Positions 50,259 to 60,008 of a stretch of DNA of 64,000 bases are shown in pieces. A program made the position numbers and the translations under genes. The notes under the pieces are model-generated. The model had not been told where the DNA came from, searched no databases, and worked only from the letters and a program-made list of their open reading frames with translations. This DNA comes from Arthrobacter sp. ATA002 (GTDB lineage: Bacteria; Actinomycetota; Actinomycetes; Actinomycetales; Micrococcaceae): assembly GCF_026898095.1 (NCBI RefSeq), contig NZ_CP114015.1, forward strand, positions 3,658,001-3,722,000, in the 5' to 3' direction. Numbering within the stretch: the first letter of the stretch is position 1; each line of letters starts with the position of its first letter.

Positions 50259-51397
50259 GTGTCTGGGACGATCTGCAGGGCCAGGCGCCGGTGGTGGACC
50301 AGCTGCGCCGCGGAGCCGCCCAGGCAACCCCCAACCACGCCTGGTTGTTCACGGGACCGCCCGGATCGGGGCGGTCCAACGCCGCCCGCGCCTTCGCTGC
50401 CGCCCTGCTGTGCGGCCAGCCGGACCCGGCGCTGCGCGGCTGCGGGGAATGCAAGGCCTGCCGCACGGCGCTCGCCGGCTCGCACGCGGACGTCACCTCA
50501 GTCACCACGGAAAAGGTGACCATCAGCATCGTGGAGGCACGGGAGCTGGTACGCAAGGCCCAGGACAAGCCGTCCACCGGCCGCTGGCGCGTCATCATCG
50601 TCGAAGACGCCGACCGGATGCAGGAACGCAGCACCAACGTGCTGCTCAAAGCCATTGAAGAGCCCCCGCCCCGCACCATCTGGCTGCTCTGCGCACCGAG
50701 CCCGGGCGATGTCCTGGTCACCATTCGTTCCCGCTGCCGGGCCGTGAGCCTGCGCCTGCCGCCGGTGGAAGACGTAGCCGAGCTCCTGGTTCGCAGGGAC
50801 GGCATCGACCCCGGCACTGCCCGCGACGCAGCCCGGGCTGCGCAAAGCCATATCGGCATTGCCAAGCGGCTGGCCACGGACGAAGGTGCCCGCAGCCGGC
50901 GCGAATCCATCGTCCGGCTGCCGCTGTCCCTGCGCAATGTCAGCGGAGCCATGAAGGCTGCCGCCGACCTGGTGGCCCTGGCCGAAGCCGAAGCCACCAG
51001 TTCCTTCGAACAGCGCGACGCTGCGGAACGCCAGGCGCTGCTGGCTTCCCTTGGCGCACCGGAGACGGGGACGGTTCCGCCCGCAATCCGCAGCCAGGTC
51101 AAGCGGCTCGAAGAGGACCAGGCACGCCGGGCGAAACGGTCCAAAAACGACTACTTCGACCGCGCGCTGACTGATCTGCTTTCCTTTTACCGCGACGTCC
51201 TGATGCTCCAGCTGGGCAGCGGGGAGAGCCTGGTCAACGAATACCTGCGCCGGGAGCTGAGCGACTATGCGGCCCACGGTTCACCGGAACAGACACTGCT
51301 GCGCATGGAGGAAATCAACGTGGTCCGGCGGCGTCTGGTCTCCACGAACGTGGCACCGCTGCTGGCCATTGAAGCCATGGCCGTTAGCCTGTTGTAA
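50255..51397 (+). CDS. holB: DNA polymerase III subunit delta'
   Basis: This clamp-loader subunit has 380 residues. The AAA+ domain has a modified P-loop GPPGSGRS (Arg where Lys is usual), a CGECKAC zinc module, an IIVEDADRM Walker-B-like strand and the IEEPPPRTIWLL sensor region. Loss of the P-loop Lys is compatible with delta', which need not hydrolyse ATP. It is translationally coupled to tmk, a common arrangement. Confidence 0.93.
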   Translation: MSVWDDLQGQAPVVDQLRRGAAQATPNHAWLFTGPPGSGRSNAARAFAAALLCGQPDPALRGCGECKACRTALAGSHADVTSVTTEKVTISIVEARELVRKAQDKPSTGRWRVIIVEDADRMQERSTNVLLKAIEEPPPRTIWLLCAPSPGDVLVTIRSRCRAVSLRLPPVEDVAELLVRRDGIDPGTARDAARAAQSHIGIAKRLATDEGARSRRESIVRLPLSLRNVSGAMKAAADLVALAEAEATSSFEQRDAAERQALLASLGAPETGTVPPAIRSQVKRLEEDQARRAKRSKNDYFDRALTDLLSFYRDVLMLQLGSGESLVNEYLRRELSDYAAHGSPEQTLLRMEEINVVRRRLVSTNVAPLLAIEAMAVSLL

Positions 51398-51474
51398 CAG
51401 CAGGCTGCGTTTCCGGCCGCCGCCCCAATACCGATCACCGCCCCTAAAACCGCCCACCGCCACCAGGAGCACCG

Positions 51475-53055
51475 ATGACCCCCGCCAGCCGCCGCTTTCC
51501 CCGACTTGCGCTGGCAGCAGCGTCCGCCGTCGTCGTACTTGCCGGCATGACCGCCTGCACCGGTACCAGCCCGGCGGAGGCACCCAGTGCCGCTCCGCAG
51601 GCCGGAACCACCTCATCCGCCGGAGCGGAAGTTATTGGTGACGTTCCCGGGGACCTGCTGCCCTATTACAGCCAGGAGGTCAGCTGGGGAGAGTGCGAAC
51701 CGGGCGCCGGGGACGGTTTCCGGTGCGCCACGGTGGACGTGCCCATGAACTACGCGGATCCGGCCGGGGAAAGCATCGAGCTCGCAGTCATTCTTGCGGA
51801 ATCCGACGGCGACGCGCAGGGAACCGTCCTCGTCAATCCCGGTGGCCCCGGCGGGTCGGGGTACGAAACGGTCAGCGAGAACCTGCAGGGTGTCACCACG
51901 GAGCGGCTCCGCGGTAATTTCAACGTCCTGGGCTTCGATCCCCGCGGTGTCGGCCGCTCCACGCCGGTGGAGTGCCTGGCCGACGAAGAGCTGGACGAGG
52001 AGCGGGCGGAATACCTGGACCCCGCCACGCCGGAGGGGCTTGCCGCTTCCCGGGCCAGCGCCAAGGAGTTCGCGGACAAGTGCGCTGAAAACACCGGAGC
52101 TGCCCTGGGCTTCGTGGACACCGTCAGCGCAGCCCGGGACATGGACATCCTGCGGGCCGTCGCCGGTGACGGGAAGCTGAACTATCTGGGCTTTTCCTAC
52201 GGCACCTACCTCGGCGCAACCTACGCCGAGCTCTTCCCCGGCAATGTGGGCAGGATGGTGCTCGACGGCGGACTCGATCCGTCATCGAGCAACGAGGAAA
52301 TCACCCTGGGGCAGGCGAAAGGGTTTGAGAAGGCCATCCGCGCGTATGTCGAGGACTGCCTGTCCTCCAGCAACTGCCCGCTGTCCGGCACGACGGATGA
52401 GGCCGTCGAGACGATCCGGGCTTTGATCGCCTCGGTGGAAGAGAGCCCGATGACGGCCAAAGACGGCCGAACGGTAACGGTCTCCACCTTCGTCAGCGGC
52501 TTCATCCTGCCGCTGTACAACGACCAGAGCTGGCCCGCACTGACCGATGCCCTCGATGCCGCCCTGCAGGGAGATCCCTCCACCATGCTGTGGCTGGCGG
52601 ACCTCGGCGCCGAACGGGAGCCCGACGGAACGTACTCGTCCAACAGCACCGTGGCTTTCAGTGCCATCAACTGCCTGGATTATCCGATGACCAGCGACGA
52701 CCGGCAGATGCGCCGTGACGCCGAGGAACTCGAACAGGCATCCCCCACCATCGGGAAGTACCTGGGCTACGGCGGCGTCACCTGTGAGGCGTGGCCGTAC
52801 GAGGCGGTGAACGAACCGCACGAAATCAACGCCTCAGGAGCCGCTGACCTGCTGGTGATCGGCACCACCGGCGATCCGGCCACCCCCTATGAATGGTCGG
52901 TTGCCCTCGCCGAGCAACTGGACTCGGCCACCCTCGTTACGTGGGAGGGCGAGGGACACACCGCCTACGGCCGCGGCGACGAGTGCATTGCCGACACGGT
53001 GGATGACTACTTCATCGACGGCACGGTCCCCGGGAGCGACGTCGTCTGTTCCTAG
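51475..53055 (+). CDS. Secreted TAP-like alpha/beta-hydrolase lipoprotein
   Basis: This 526-residue exported hydrolase belongs to the tripeptidyl aminopeptidase-like family. A lipobox LAGMTAC gives a lipidated Cys28. Oxyanion loop LVNPGGPGGSG, nucleophile elbow GFSYGTYLG (Ser241), an Asp in VIGTTGDPATP and His in EGEGHTAYGRG make the catalytic set, and the C-terminal TAP domain is included. Members release di/tripeptides or act on esters; the precise substrate is unknown. It stands alone between holB and a TetR gene. Confidence 0.9.
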   Translation: MTPASRRFPRLALAAASAVVVLAGMTACTGTSPAEAPSAAPQAGTTSSAGAEVIGDVPGDLLPYYSQEVSWGECEPGAGDGFRCATVDVPMNYADPAGESIELAVILAESDGDAQGTVLVNPGGPGGSGYETVSENLQGVTTERLRGNFNVLGFDPRGVGRSTPVECLADEELDEERAEYLDPATPEGLAASRASAKEFADKCAENTGAALGFVDTVSAARDMDILRAVAGDGKLNYLGFSYGTYLGATYAELFPGNVGRMVLDGGLDPSSSNEEITLGQAKGFEKAIRAYVEDCLSSSNCPLSGTTDEAVETIRALIASVEESPMTAKDGRTVTVSTFVSGFILPLYNDQSWPALTDALDAALQGDPSTMLWLADLGAEREPDGTYSSNSTVAFSAINCLDYPMTSDDRQMRRDAEELEQASPTIGKYLGYGGVTCEAWPYEAVNEPHEINASGAADLLVIGTTGDPATPYEWSVALAEQLDSATLVTWEGEGHTAYGRGDECIADTVDDYFIDGTVPGSDVVCS

Positions 53056-53083
53056 CGGCCGCCTCTTGCCGCAGGACTTAACC

Positions 53084-53106
53084 GCCCGGCCGGTCTTCGG
53101 CCGGGC
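53084..53106 (+). terminator. Terminator after the hydrolase gene
   Basis: GCCCGGCCG pairs with CGGCCGGGC around a 5-base loop and is followed by AGTTCTTC. Confidence 0.7.
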
Positions 53107-53159
53107 AGTTCTTCGTGCAACCCCTTGCAGCCCTTACCCGCCCGACGTAATTTTTACTC

Positions 53160-53861
53160 ATGCAGGTAAAACCGGTGTCGGTGACCGGAACTGCGCGGCG
53201 GCTGCAGATTATCGCCGGCACCGTCGCGGTAATTGCCGAACAGGGGTATGACCGGGCGTCCTTTGCCCGGATTGCGGAGCGCGCGGGTATTTCCAGCACC
53301 CGGCTCATTTCGTACCATTTTGCGGGCAAATCCGAGCTCATGGCCGCCGTTGCCGCTGAGGTCATCACCTCGATCGGGGTCTGGACCGGACGCCGGGTGG
53401 CCGCTGAGGAGTCCGCAGCCGGGCAGCTGCGCGCGTACATCGAAGCCACGGTGGCGTTTATTGATCAGCACCGGGATCAGATGGCGGCTCTGACCGGCAT
53501 CCTGTTGGCCGGCGCACTGGAGTACTCTGCGGACGACGACGGCGCGGCCGGTGCCCCGCTGGAGGACATCCTGCGGCGCGGGCAGGCCGCGGGTGAGTTC
53601 AGGCCCTTCGATCCCCTGGTCATGTCCGCCGCCGTCCAGCGCTGCGTGGACGGACTTCCGTTCCTGCTCCAGCGCGAACCGGAACTCGATTGCCGGCGGT
53701 ATGCGGCGGAGCTGGTCACGCTCTTCGAACTCGGCACCTCCGCCGGGCCCGGCCCGCCGCGCTGTTCAGCAGGAGAACAGGCGGGCGAACCGGCTGCGGA
53801 CCGGGCCAGCGGAAGTTCGGCGGGCCGCGAAACCGGGGCGGCTGTGGACGGGGCCCGGTAA
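53160..53861 (+). CDS. TetR/AcrR-family transcriptional regulator
   Basis: This 233-residue regulator has an N-terminal helix-turn-helix, VTGTARRLQIIAGTVAVIAE followed by RASFARIAERAGISSTRLIS, and an effector domain. The C-terminal tail is Gly/Ala/Arg-rich and low complexity. It overlaps the next gene by one base (TAATG), so it probably controls that membrane protein; the ligand is unknown. Confidence 0.88.
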   Translation: MQVKPVSVTGTARRLQIIAGTVAVIAEQGYDRASFARIAERAGISSTRLISYHFAGKSELMAAVAAEVITSIGVWTGRRVAAEESAAGQLRAYIEATVAFIDQHRDQMAALTGILLAGALEYSADDDGAAGAPLEDILRRGQAAGEFRPFDPLVMSAAVQRCVDGLPFLLQREPELDCRRYAAELVTLFELGTSAGPGPPRCSAGEQAGEPAADRASGSSAGRETGAAVDGAR

Positions 53862-54580
53862 TGCCCTGGCTTACGCACCCTGCCAGCGGCAGTTCACCGG
53901 CCCGGCGGCGGATGCGTGGAGGCCTGCGCCTGCTGGCAGGCTTCCTGCTGCCCTTGGCCGTCTTTTACGGGTTGCGGGCGGCCGGAGTAAGCCCGTACTC
54001 GGCACTGCTGGCCGGAACCGCGGCTTCCCTGGCGGACTCCGCCGTCGACCTCGTTCGGAAACGCCGCGTCGGGCCCGTGTCTCTGTACGTGGTCACGTTG
54101 ATGGTTTTCAGCACGGGAGTTTCCCTGCTGAACGGTGACGTGCGGTTCCTGCTGGCACGCGGCGCCTGGGTGACGGGACTGTCCGGCCTGTGGTTCCTCG
54201 CCAGTGCCTTCACCCGCCGGCCGCTGGTATACCTGCTGAGCCGGCCCCTGCTTGAGGGCCGGTTTGGCTGGCCGGCGCACTGGGACACCGTATGGATCCA
54301 GGTGCCGCGTTTCCGCCGGGTGTGGCGGGTCACCGCCGTCATGTGGGGTGTTGGTCTGCTGTTCGACTGCGGACTGCGGGTGTTGATGGCGTACACCCTC
54401 CCGGTGGACAGCGTTCCGGTTTTCTCGGCGGCGTTGTCGGCCATCACCAGCGCCGCGCTGATCGCGGCTGCCAACATCTACTACCAGGTCACCGGCGCAG
54501 CCAGGAAAGGGTCCGGCTTCTATGCCGGGGCCGGAGCGGGGTCCGGCCCTCGTTTTGACCAGCCGCCCTGCACCAGATAA
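53861..54580 (+). CDS. VC0807-like multi-pass membrane protein
   Basis: This 239-residue integral membrane protein has about six hydrophobic segments, starting LLAGFLLPLAVFYGLRAAGVS, with RKRRVGPVSLYVVTLMVF and PAHWDTVWIQVPRFRRVW between segments. This agrees with the VC0807-type family, whose function is not established. It is coupled with the TetR gene upstream and followed by tRNA-Thr(CGT). Confidence 0.75.
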   Translation: MPWLTHPASGSSPARRRMRGGLRLLAGFLLPLAVFYGLRAAGVSPYSALLAGTAASLADSAVDLVRKRRVGPVSLYVVTLMVFSTGVSLLNGDVRFLLARGAWVTGLSGLWFLASAFTRRPLVYLLSRPLLEGRFGWPAHWDTVWIQVPRFRRVWRVTAVMWGVGLLFDCGLRVLMAYTLPVDSVPVFSAALSAITSAALIAAANIYYQVTGAARKGSGFYAGAGAGSGPRFDQPPCTR

Positions 54581-54625
54581 AGTTGTTCCTTGTGGATTCT
54601 GGCCGTTAGCGGATAGATGAAGCCC

Positions 54626-54701
54626 GCCTCCTTAGCTCAGTTGGTAGAGCGTCTCACTCGTAATGAGAAGGTCGCCAGTTCGATTCTGGCAGGAGGCTCC
54701 A
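54626..54701 (+). tRNA. tRNA-Thr (anticodon CGT)
   Basis: The acceptor GCCTCCT pairs with AGGAGGC, the D-loop reads AGCTCAGTTGG, the anticodon loop is CTCGTAA (CGT, reading ACG), and the T-arm is AGTTCGATTCT. CCA is encoded. It is the second threonine tRNA in this window. Confidence 0.96.
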
Positions 54702-54705
54702 CAGG

Positions 54706-54741
54706 AAAGCCCCTGGAACTTGCTGAAGTTCCAGGGGCTTT
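54706..54741 (+). terminator. Terminator of tRNA-Thr(CGT)
   Basis: Sixteen-base arms AAAGCCCCTGGAACTT and complement surround a GCTG loop and run into TTTTT. Confidence 0.9.
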
Positions 54742-54851
54742 TTGGGTCAGCGGCCCGGAAAGGGCGGCCCGGAGCTTAGGCGAAGTCGGCAGCCTGCGAC
54801 GTTACCTGCCGTTCCCGGGCCGCTGCAAACGCTAAACGCCGGCTGGCAGGC

Positions 54852-55121
54852 TCACGGGTTATCGAGCGGTGCAGTGGGCTTAACAGCCGGACGCCGGGCC
54901 GCGAGCATCGCCTTGATGCGTTCCTCGGCGTCGGGCGCGGGATCGGCCGCTGCGACATTGGCTTCCTCCACGGCGCGCAGGACTTCCTGCCGCTGGATTT
55001 TGACTCCCCGGGGAGCATCAATGCCAATCCGGACGCCGTCGCCCCGCCCCTCAAGGACGGTAATGACGATGTCATCTCCAATGAGGATTTGTTCGCCTGA
55101 CTTGCGCGTTAGGACCAGCAT
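54852..55121 (-). CDS. csrA: Carbon storage regulator CsrA
   Basis: CsrA binds GGA motifs in mRNA leaders to repress or stabilise messages. The N-terminus [18 protein letters not shown] and the [17 protein letters not shown] strand are family hallmarks; the 89-residue protein carries an extended Ala/Pro-rich tail. It lies next to the flagellar genes. In other bacteria CsrA here controls flagellin or flagellar mRNA, so the same is inferred. Confidence 0.92.
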   Translation of the reverse strand: MLVLTRKSGEQILIGDDIVITVLEGRGDGVRIGIDAPRGVKIQRQEVLRAVEEANVAAADPAPDAEERIKAMLAARRPAVKPTAPLDNP

Positions 55122-55170
55122 TGGCCCACTCTATCCCACGCCCCGGTCCCCGCAGCGGAAAGCGAACCCC

Positions 55171-56103
55171 TCACGGCAGCACCGGAGCGGGAGCCGGGCT
55201 TCCGTCGAGCCACCCGATGGGCAGGCCGATCGAGTTCACCGTCTGCGGGGTTGCCGTAGCTTCCAACCCTTCAACGGCGAGCGCCTCGACGTTGGCAGCT
55301 GACCTTATTGCGCCGACCCAGGCCGCCGTGTCATCAGGTTTTCGGCCCGCATCGACTGCCACCCAGAGCTGGTCAGCCGACAATGCGGCGACCAGCGTCG
55401 CGTGCCGTCCCAGTTCGGTGGCGCCCCGGCCCAAGCTGTAGGCGAGGAAGATTCCGTAACCGCCCATCACTCCGGCTGCCCGCGCCGCCGCCACCGCGCG
55501 CCGGTCGCCGGCACGGACGACGTCGTCGGGCGCCACCAGGCCTGCTGCCCGGACACCCGAGGCGCCGGCCCCCACTGCCCGTGACATGGACCGGCAGACT
55601 TCGAGCGCGTCATCGCCCAATCCCACAACGATCACGAGGTCGCCTGCACCGGATAGCGGGGCGGGGGAGGGGGCGGGCCGGAGGCGGTTCAGCGGTTCCG
55701 CAGCAGGAATCAGGGCCACTGGTTCCACGGGAGCGTCCGCGGTCTCCGTGCTGAAGGTCAGCGTGTCCATAAGCTCCGCGAAAGCCGGTGATGCCGTGGA
55801 TACGGCCGTACTGCTGTCGGCGGACGGATCCCGCAGGCGCGCTTCGGCCTTCTCGGCACGGTCGAGAAGCGCCAACAGCCCTGCGTCCCTGTGCGCGTCG
55901 GGCTCGCCGGCTGCACGGCGGCGTCCGCGCGGCGGCAGCTCGACCGTCACCTCATAGTGGGCCCGGGAGAGGAAGCCGCCGATGCCTCCGACTGTTACTT
56001 TTTCCGCGGCGATAATCCGGGCACGCGGGCCGTGTTCGGCCAGCACCTTCGCCTTTAGCGCGTCAATCGACGGGCCCTCAAGCTGAAATCGTCTCGGTTC
56101 CAC
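55171..56103 (-). CDS. FlhF-like protein with degenerate nucleotide-binding domain
   Basis: The 310-residue protein starts as FlhF does: VEPRRFQLEGPSIDALKAKV, then EHGPRARIIAAEKVTVGG, the typical N-terminal domain. A long linker leads to an SRP-GTPase-like C-domain. Where FlhF has a G1 P-loop, this reads VVGLGDDALEVCRSM with no GKT/S, and the usual DTAG region reads WVAVDAGRKPDD, so nucleotide binding seems lost. A start at 56133 would overlap flhA by 56 bp; GTG 56103 matches the family start. Directly downstream of flhA, the flhF position. A polar-localisation or scaffold role is speculative. Confidence 0.7.
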   Translation of the reverse strand: MEPRRFQLEGPSIDALKAKVLAEHGPRARIIAAEKVTVGGIGGFLSRAHYEVTVELPPRGRRRAAGEPDAHRDAGLLALLDRAEKAEARLRDPSADSSTAVSTASPAFAELMDTLTFSTETADAPVEPVALIPAAEPLNRLRPAPSPAPLSGAGDLVIVVGLGDDALEVCRSMSRAVGAGASGVRAAGLVAPDDVVRAGDRRAVAAARAAGVMGGYGIFLAYSLGRGATELGRHATLVAALSADQLWVAVDAGRKPDDTAAWVGAIRSAANVEALAVEGLEATATPQTVNSIGLPIGWLDGSPAPAPVLP

Positions 56104-58126
56104 GGACCACCCCCACTGTTTCAATGCTGACATTAGCCGCTGTTACTTCCGAATACGACAGGACGGGCAGCCCCCCGGTTTGCGGAGCCACGAGCCGGCG
56201 GATGGCTGGCCGCAGGGCCGGCGCACACACCAGCACTGCCGCATAGCCGGCGTTTTCCGCTGCCGCAACGGCGGCTTTCAGCGACGCCGTGACCGCATCA
56301 ATGCGAGCCGGATCCAGCAGGATTTGTGTGCCCTGGTCCGACGGACGCAGGGCTTCCAGCATGGTCTGTTCCAGGCCCGGATCGATCATGATGACCCGCA
56401 GCACGTTCCGGTCAATGTACTGGGAGGCTAGGGCCGGCCCCAGCGCCTGGCGGGCGGCCTCCACCAGCTGTTCGGGATCCGGGGAAACCTTGGCGCGCAG
56501 CAGCAGCGACTCATAGATCCGGGGCAGGTCGTTTATGGGAATCTGTTCAGCCAGCAGTCCCTGGAGGACGCGCTGGACCTCGGCCAGTGACATGACGCCC
56601 GGGATCAGTTCGTCCACCGCTGAAGGGCTCACCTGCTTCACCCCTTCGGTCAGCACACGCACATCCTCGCGGGACAGGAGCCGGGCGGCGTTGGCCGTGA
56701 TGACCGCGGAAAGGTGGGTGACCAGGACGGAGACCCGGTCGATCACTGTGGCCCCGGACATCTCCGCGGCATGCCGCATCTCGTTCGGCACCCACTTTCC
56801 GGCGAGACCGAAGACCGGTTCCACGGTGGCTGTTCCGGGCAGGCCCTCAAGGTGGTCCCCCAGCGCGAGGACTTTTCCGGCCGGCGCTTCGCCGCGTCCG
56901 GCCTCCACTCCGGCAATGCGGATGACATACGTGGCGGATGGCAGATCAACGCTGTCCCGGGTGCGGACGGGCGGCACCACGATGCCCAGTTCCAGGGCGA
57001 TCTTCCGCCGCAGCGAGCGGACCCGGGCCAGCAGGTCGTCGGACCCTCCGGTCACGATGCCCACCAGATCCGGGGCCAGCATGATCTCCAACGCATGGAC
57101 CCGCATCTGCTCGATCAGGTCCTCGGTGGTTTCCGCCGGGGGTTCGTTGAGCCGGGCGAGGGCTGTTTCCTTCTCGGCTTCCTCCGCGGCTTCGCTGACC
57201 TTGATCCGCTGGGAAATAAAAATCAACAGCGCACCAATGATGATGAACGGAATTTTCGGCATCCCCGGGATCAGTGCCATCACGATCGCGGCCCCTCCGG
57301 CGATCATCAGCGCGTTGCGTGACTGGCTCAGCTGGGCCGACGCCGTGGAGCCCATGTCCGATTCGGCGTTGGACCGGGTCACGATCATGCCGGTGGAGAC
57401 CGCCATGAGCAGCGCCGGAATCTGAGTGACCAGGCCGTCACCGATCGTCAGGAGGCTGTAGGTGCTGACCGATTCGCCGATGTCCATGCCCCGCTGCAGC
57501 ATGCCGATCGCGATGCCGCCTACGAGGTTGATGATGATAATGATCAGACCGGCGATGGCGTCGCCCTTAACGAATTTGGAGGCACCGTCCATGGCGCCGT
57601 AGAAGTCGGCTTCGGCTGATACCTCCGCCCGCCGTTCCCTTGCCTGGGTGTCAGTGATCAGCCCGGCGTTCAGGTCAGCGTCGATCGCCATCTGCTTGCC
57701 GGGCATGGCGTCCAGGGTGAAGCGGGCCCCTACTTCGGCTACCCGTTCCGCTCCCTTGGTGACCACGACAAACTGGATGACAACCAGGATCAGGAAGATC
57801 ACTGCACCGATGATTAGTGATCCGTCCACAGCCACGTGCCCGAAAGCCTCGATCACCTGCCCGGCGTACCCCTCCCCCAGTACCAGCCGGGTTGACGCAA
57901 CGTTGAGGCCCAGCCGGAACAGGGTGGCTACGAGCAGCAGCGACGGAAAGACGGAGAAGTCCAGCGGCTTGCGCACGAACATGGTGGTCAGCAGGACAAC
58001 CAGTGCCAGCAGGATGTTGATGATGATCAGGATGTCCAGCAGATAGGCCGGGACCGGGACAACCAGCAGCAGGATGATGCCGATGACGCCTACGGGTACT
58101 GCCATCTTGACGAGGTTCGACTTCAC
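56078..58126 (-). CDS. flhA: Flagellar biosynthesis protein FlhA
   Basis: FlhA forms the ring of the flagellar type III export gate. Eight N-terminal membrane segments (starting LVKMAVPVGVIGIILLLV) are followed by the FHIPEP-family region and a cytosolic substrate-binding domain. GTG 58126 overlaps the flhB stop by GTGA. The 682-residue length is typical. Confidence 0.95.
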   Translation of the reverse strand: MKSNLVKMAVPVGVIGIILLLVVPVPAYLLDILIIINILLALVVLLTTMFVRKPLDFSVFPSLLLVATLFRLGLNVASTRLVLGEGYAGQVIEAFGHVAVDGSLIIGAVIFLILVVIQFVVVTKGAERVAEVGARFTLDAMPGKQMAIDADLNAGLITDTQARERRAEVSAEADFYGAMDGASKFVKGDAIAGLIIIIINLVGGIAIGMLQRGMDIGESVSTYSLLTIGDGLVTQIPALLMAVSTGMIVTRSNAESDMGSTASAQLSQSRNALMIAGGAAIVMALIPGMPKIPFIIIGALLIFISQRIKVSEAAEEAEKETALARLNEPPAETTEDLIEQMRVHALEIMLAPDLVGIVTGGSDDLLARVRSLRRKIALELGIVVPPVRTRDSVDLPSATYVIRIAGVEAGRGEAPAGKVLALGDHLEGLPGTATVEPVFGLAGKWVPNEMRHAAEMSGATVIDRVSVLVTHLSAVITANAARLLSREDVRVLTEGVKQVSPSAVDELIPGVMSLAEVQRVLQGLLAEQIPINDLPRIYESLLLRAKVSPDPEQLVEAARQALGPALASQYIDRNVLRVIMIDPGLEQTMLEALRPSDQGTQILLDPARIDAVTASLKAAVAAAENAGYAAVLVCAPALRPAIRRLVAPQTGGLPVLSYSEVTAANVSIETVGVVRGTETISA

Positions 58127-59250
58127 GTCGCCGCCTTAGGGTGGATGGGGCTGGGAGCAGCTTGGGGTGTTTGGGGAGCCATGGTGTGAACGCCGGCTGC
58201 GGAACCGCGGCTCTTTAGAGCCATGACAAAGGCCAGGATCCGTGCCACGGCGTTATAAAGATCCGGCGGAATCTCCTGGCCCAGCTCGCAGGACGCGTGG
58301 AGCGCCCGGGCCAGCGGAATATCCCGGACCATGGGGACCTGCCGGGACCCGGCCTCTTCGCGGATCCGGGTGGCGATGGTGCCGGCGCCTTTGGCCACCA
58401 CCCGGGGTGCCGATTTGCCGGGCTCATACTTCAGGGCCACGGCCACATGCGTGGGGTTCACGAGAACGACGTCGGAGTCCGCGACTGCGGCAATCATCCG
58501 GTTGCGGCTCATCGCCAGCTGCCGGGACCGGCGCTGGGACTTGATCAGGGGGTCGCCTTCCATATTCTTGTTTTCATCTCTGACTTCCTTGAGCGTCATT
58601 CGGGTCTTTTTCCGGTTCCGTTTCTGCACGACGAAAATATCGGCGACGGCAAGGACAAGCCCGGCCGCCACCGCAGCCTGCAGCAGTGACGCCGTTCCCC
58701 CGGCAGCCGCTTCCAGGACTGACGCCACCGGCAGCCCCCCGGCGGTGGAAAGGACCGGCATGAGACCCTGGATCACCACGTACAGGACCACCCCGACGAC
58801 GGCGGTCTTCAGCAGGGCTTTCACCCCCTGCCACAGCGCCTGCGTGCCGAACACGCGTTTCATTCCCGTGACCAGGTTGAACTGCTCAAATTTGCCTTTG
58901 AACTTCTTGAAGTGGATACCGCCCTGCAGCGCGGCGGTCAGGAGCACGGCGGCCGACACGACGCCCAGCAACGGCCCCAGGATAAATCCGAGGGCACCGA
59001 GCCCTTCGCCGAGCAGGGTCACGGCCAGCCTCGGGTCGGGGCTCTGCGTGATGGTGTCGATCCCGAGCAGACCCTCGGAGCCTGCCTGCGCCCCGCGGTC
59101 AATAGTCATGGGCATCATCACCGCCGCCATACCCACCCCCACCCATGCGGTGAGATCCTCTGAGCGGGACAGCTGCCCTTTGGAGCGCACCTCCTTCATG
59201 CGTTTAGGGGTGGCCTGCTCAGTGCGTTCGCCGGTACCTTCCTCCGCCAC
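58123..59250 (-). CDS. flhB: Flagellar export substrate switch protein FlhB
   Basis: FlhB controls the hook-to-filament export switch. Four membrane segments, the linker EVRDENKNMEGDPLIKSQRR, and the autocleavage site NPTH within VVLVNPTHVAVAL are present. Starts with GTG, overlapping the fliR stop by one base. 375 residues. Confidence 0.95.
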   Translation of the reverse strand: MAEEGTGERTEQATPKRMKEVRSKGQLSRSEDLTAWVGVGMAAVMMPMTIDRGAQAGSEGLLGIDTITQSPDPRLAVTLLGEGLGALGFILGPLLGVVSAAVLLTAALQGGIHFKKFKGKFEQFNLVTGMKRVFGTQALWQGVKALLKTAVVGVVLYVVIQGLMPVLSTAGGLPVASVLEAAAGGTASLLQAAVAAGLVLAVADIFVVQKRNRKKTRMTLKEVRDENKNMEGDPLIKSQRRSRQLAMSRNRMIAAVADSDVVLVNPTHVAVALKYEPGKSAPRVVAKGAGTIATRIREEAGSRQVPMVRDIPLARALHASCELGQEIPPDLYNAVARILAFVMALKSRGSAAGVHTMAPQTPQAAPSPIHPKAAT

Positions 59251-60007
59251 TAGCCAACCCCCGTCAGAGCCCGCACGATTTGCTGCACGATGGCAGACAC
59301 GATGCGGGGCAGGGCAACGAACACGACTCCGGCCAGGGTCAGCGTCAGGAAGATCTTCAATGGAAAGCCAAGGGCGAACGCGTTCAGGGCCGGCGCCACG
59401 CGCGTGAGCAGCCCCAGCCCGGCATCCGCCAGAAAAAGGACTACGAGCAGCGGTCCGGCGATCTGCACCGCTGCCACGAACATCTGGGAGACCCCCGCCG
59501 CCAGGGCCGAGACCGGGCTCGCCAAATCGATGCCGCCGCCCAGCGGCAAGGCCGTGAAACTGCGCACCAGTCCGCCGATAATCAGCTGGTAACCGTCCGA
59601 TGCGAACAGCAGCGCCAGTGCCGCCATTTGGAAAAGCCGGGTGAACTGGGCTCCGTTGACCATGGACTGGGGATCGAACCCCTGGGCCAGACTGAACCCG
59701 CCGAACAGGTCGATCAGGTTTCCCGCGGACTGCAGTGCGGAGAAAATGACCAGCACCAGGAAACCCAGCACAAATCCCACGCCCAGTTCCAGGACCAGCG
59801 CGGTGAAGTACGCTGCCGTCCCCAGCGAGGTGTAGCCGTCACTGGCCACCGGAGCGACCGCAAGGGCCAGGCCAATGCCGAGCATGGCTTTGACCCGTGC
59901 GGGGATCGCGTTGTAGGAAAAGGGGGCGCCACCACCAGGAACGCGACCATTCGCGCACCGGCCAGCATGACGGCTTCCAGCCATTCCTGGTTGACGCTGA
60001 TGCCCAT
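59250..60007 (-). CDS. fliR: Flagellar export gate protein FliR (frameshifted)
   Basis: FliR is a core export-gate subunit of about 252 residues with six membrane segments. The start ATG 60007 gives MGISVNQEWLEAVMLAGARM. The frame breaks near 59918-59926 (runs of A and G on the plus strand) after VVAPP; the continuation FSYNAIPARVKAMLG is family-typical. Between fliQ and flhB, the conserved order. Confidence 0.92.
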
Positions 60008-60008
60008 C

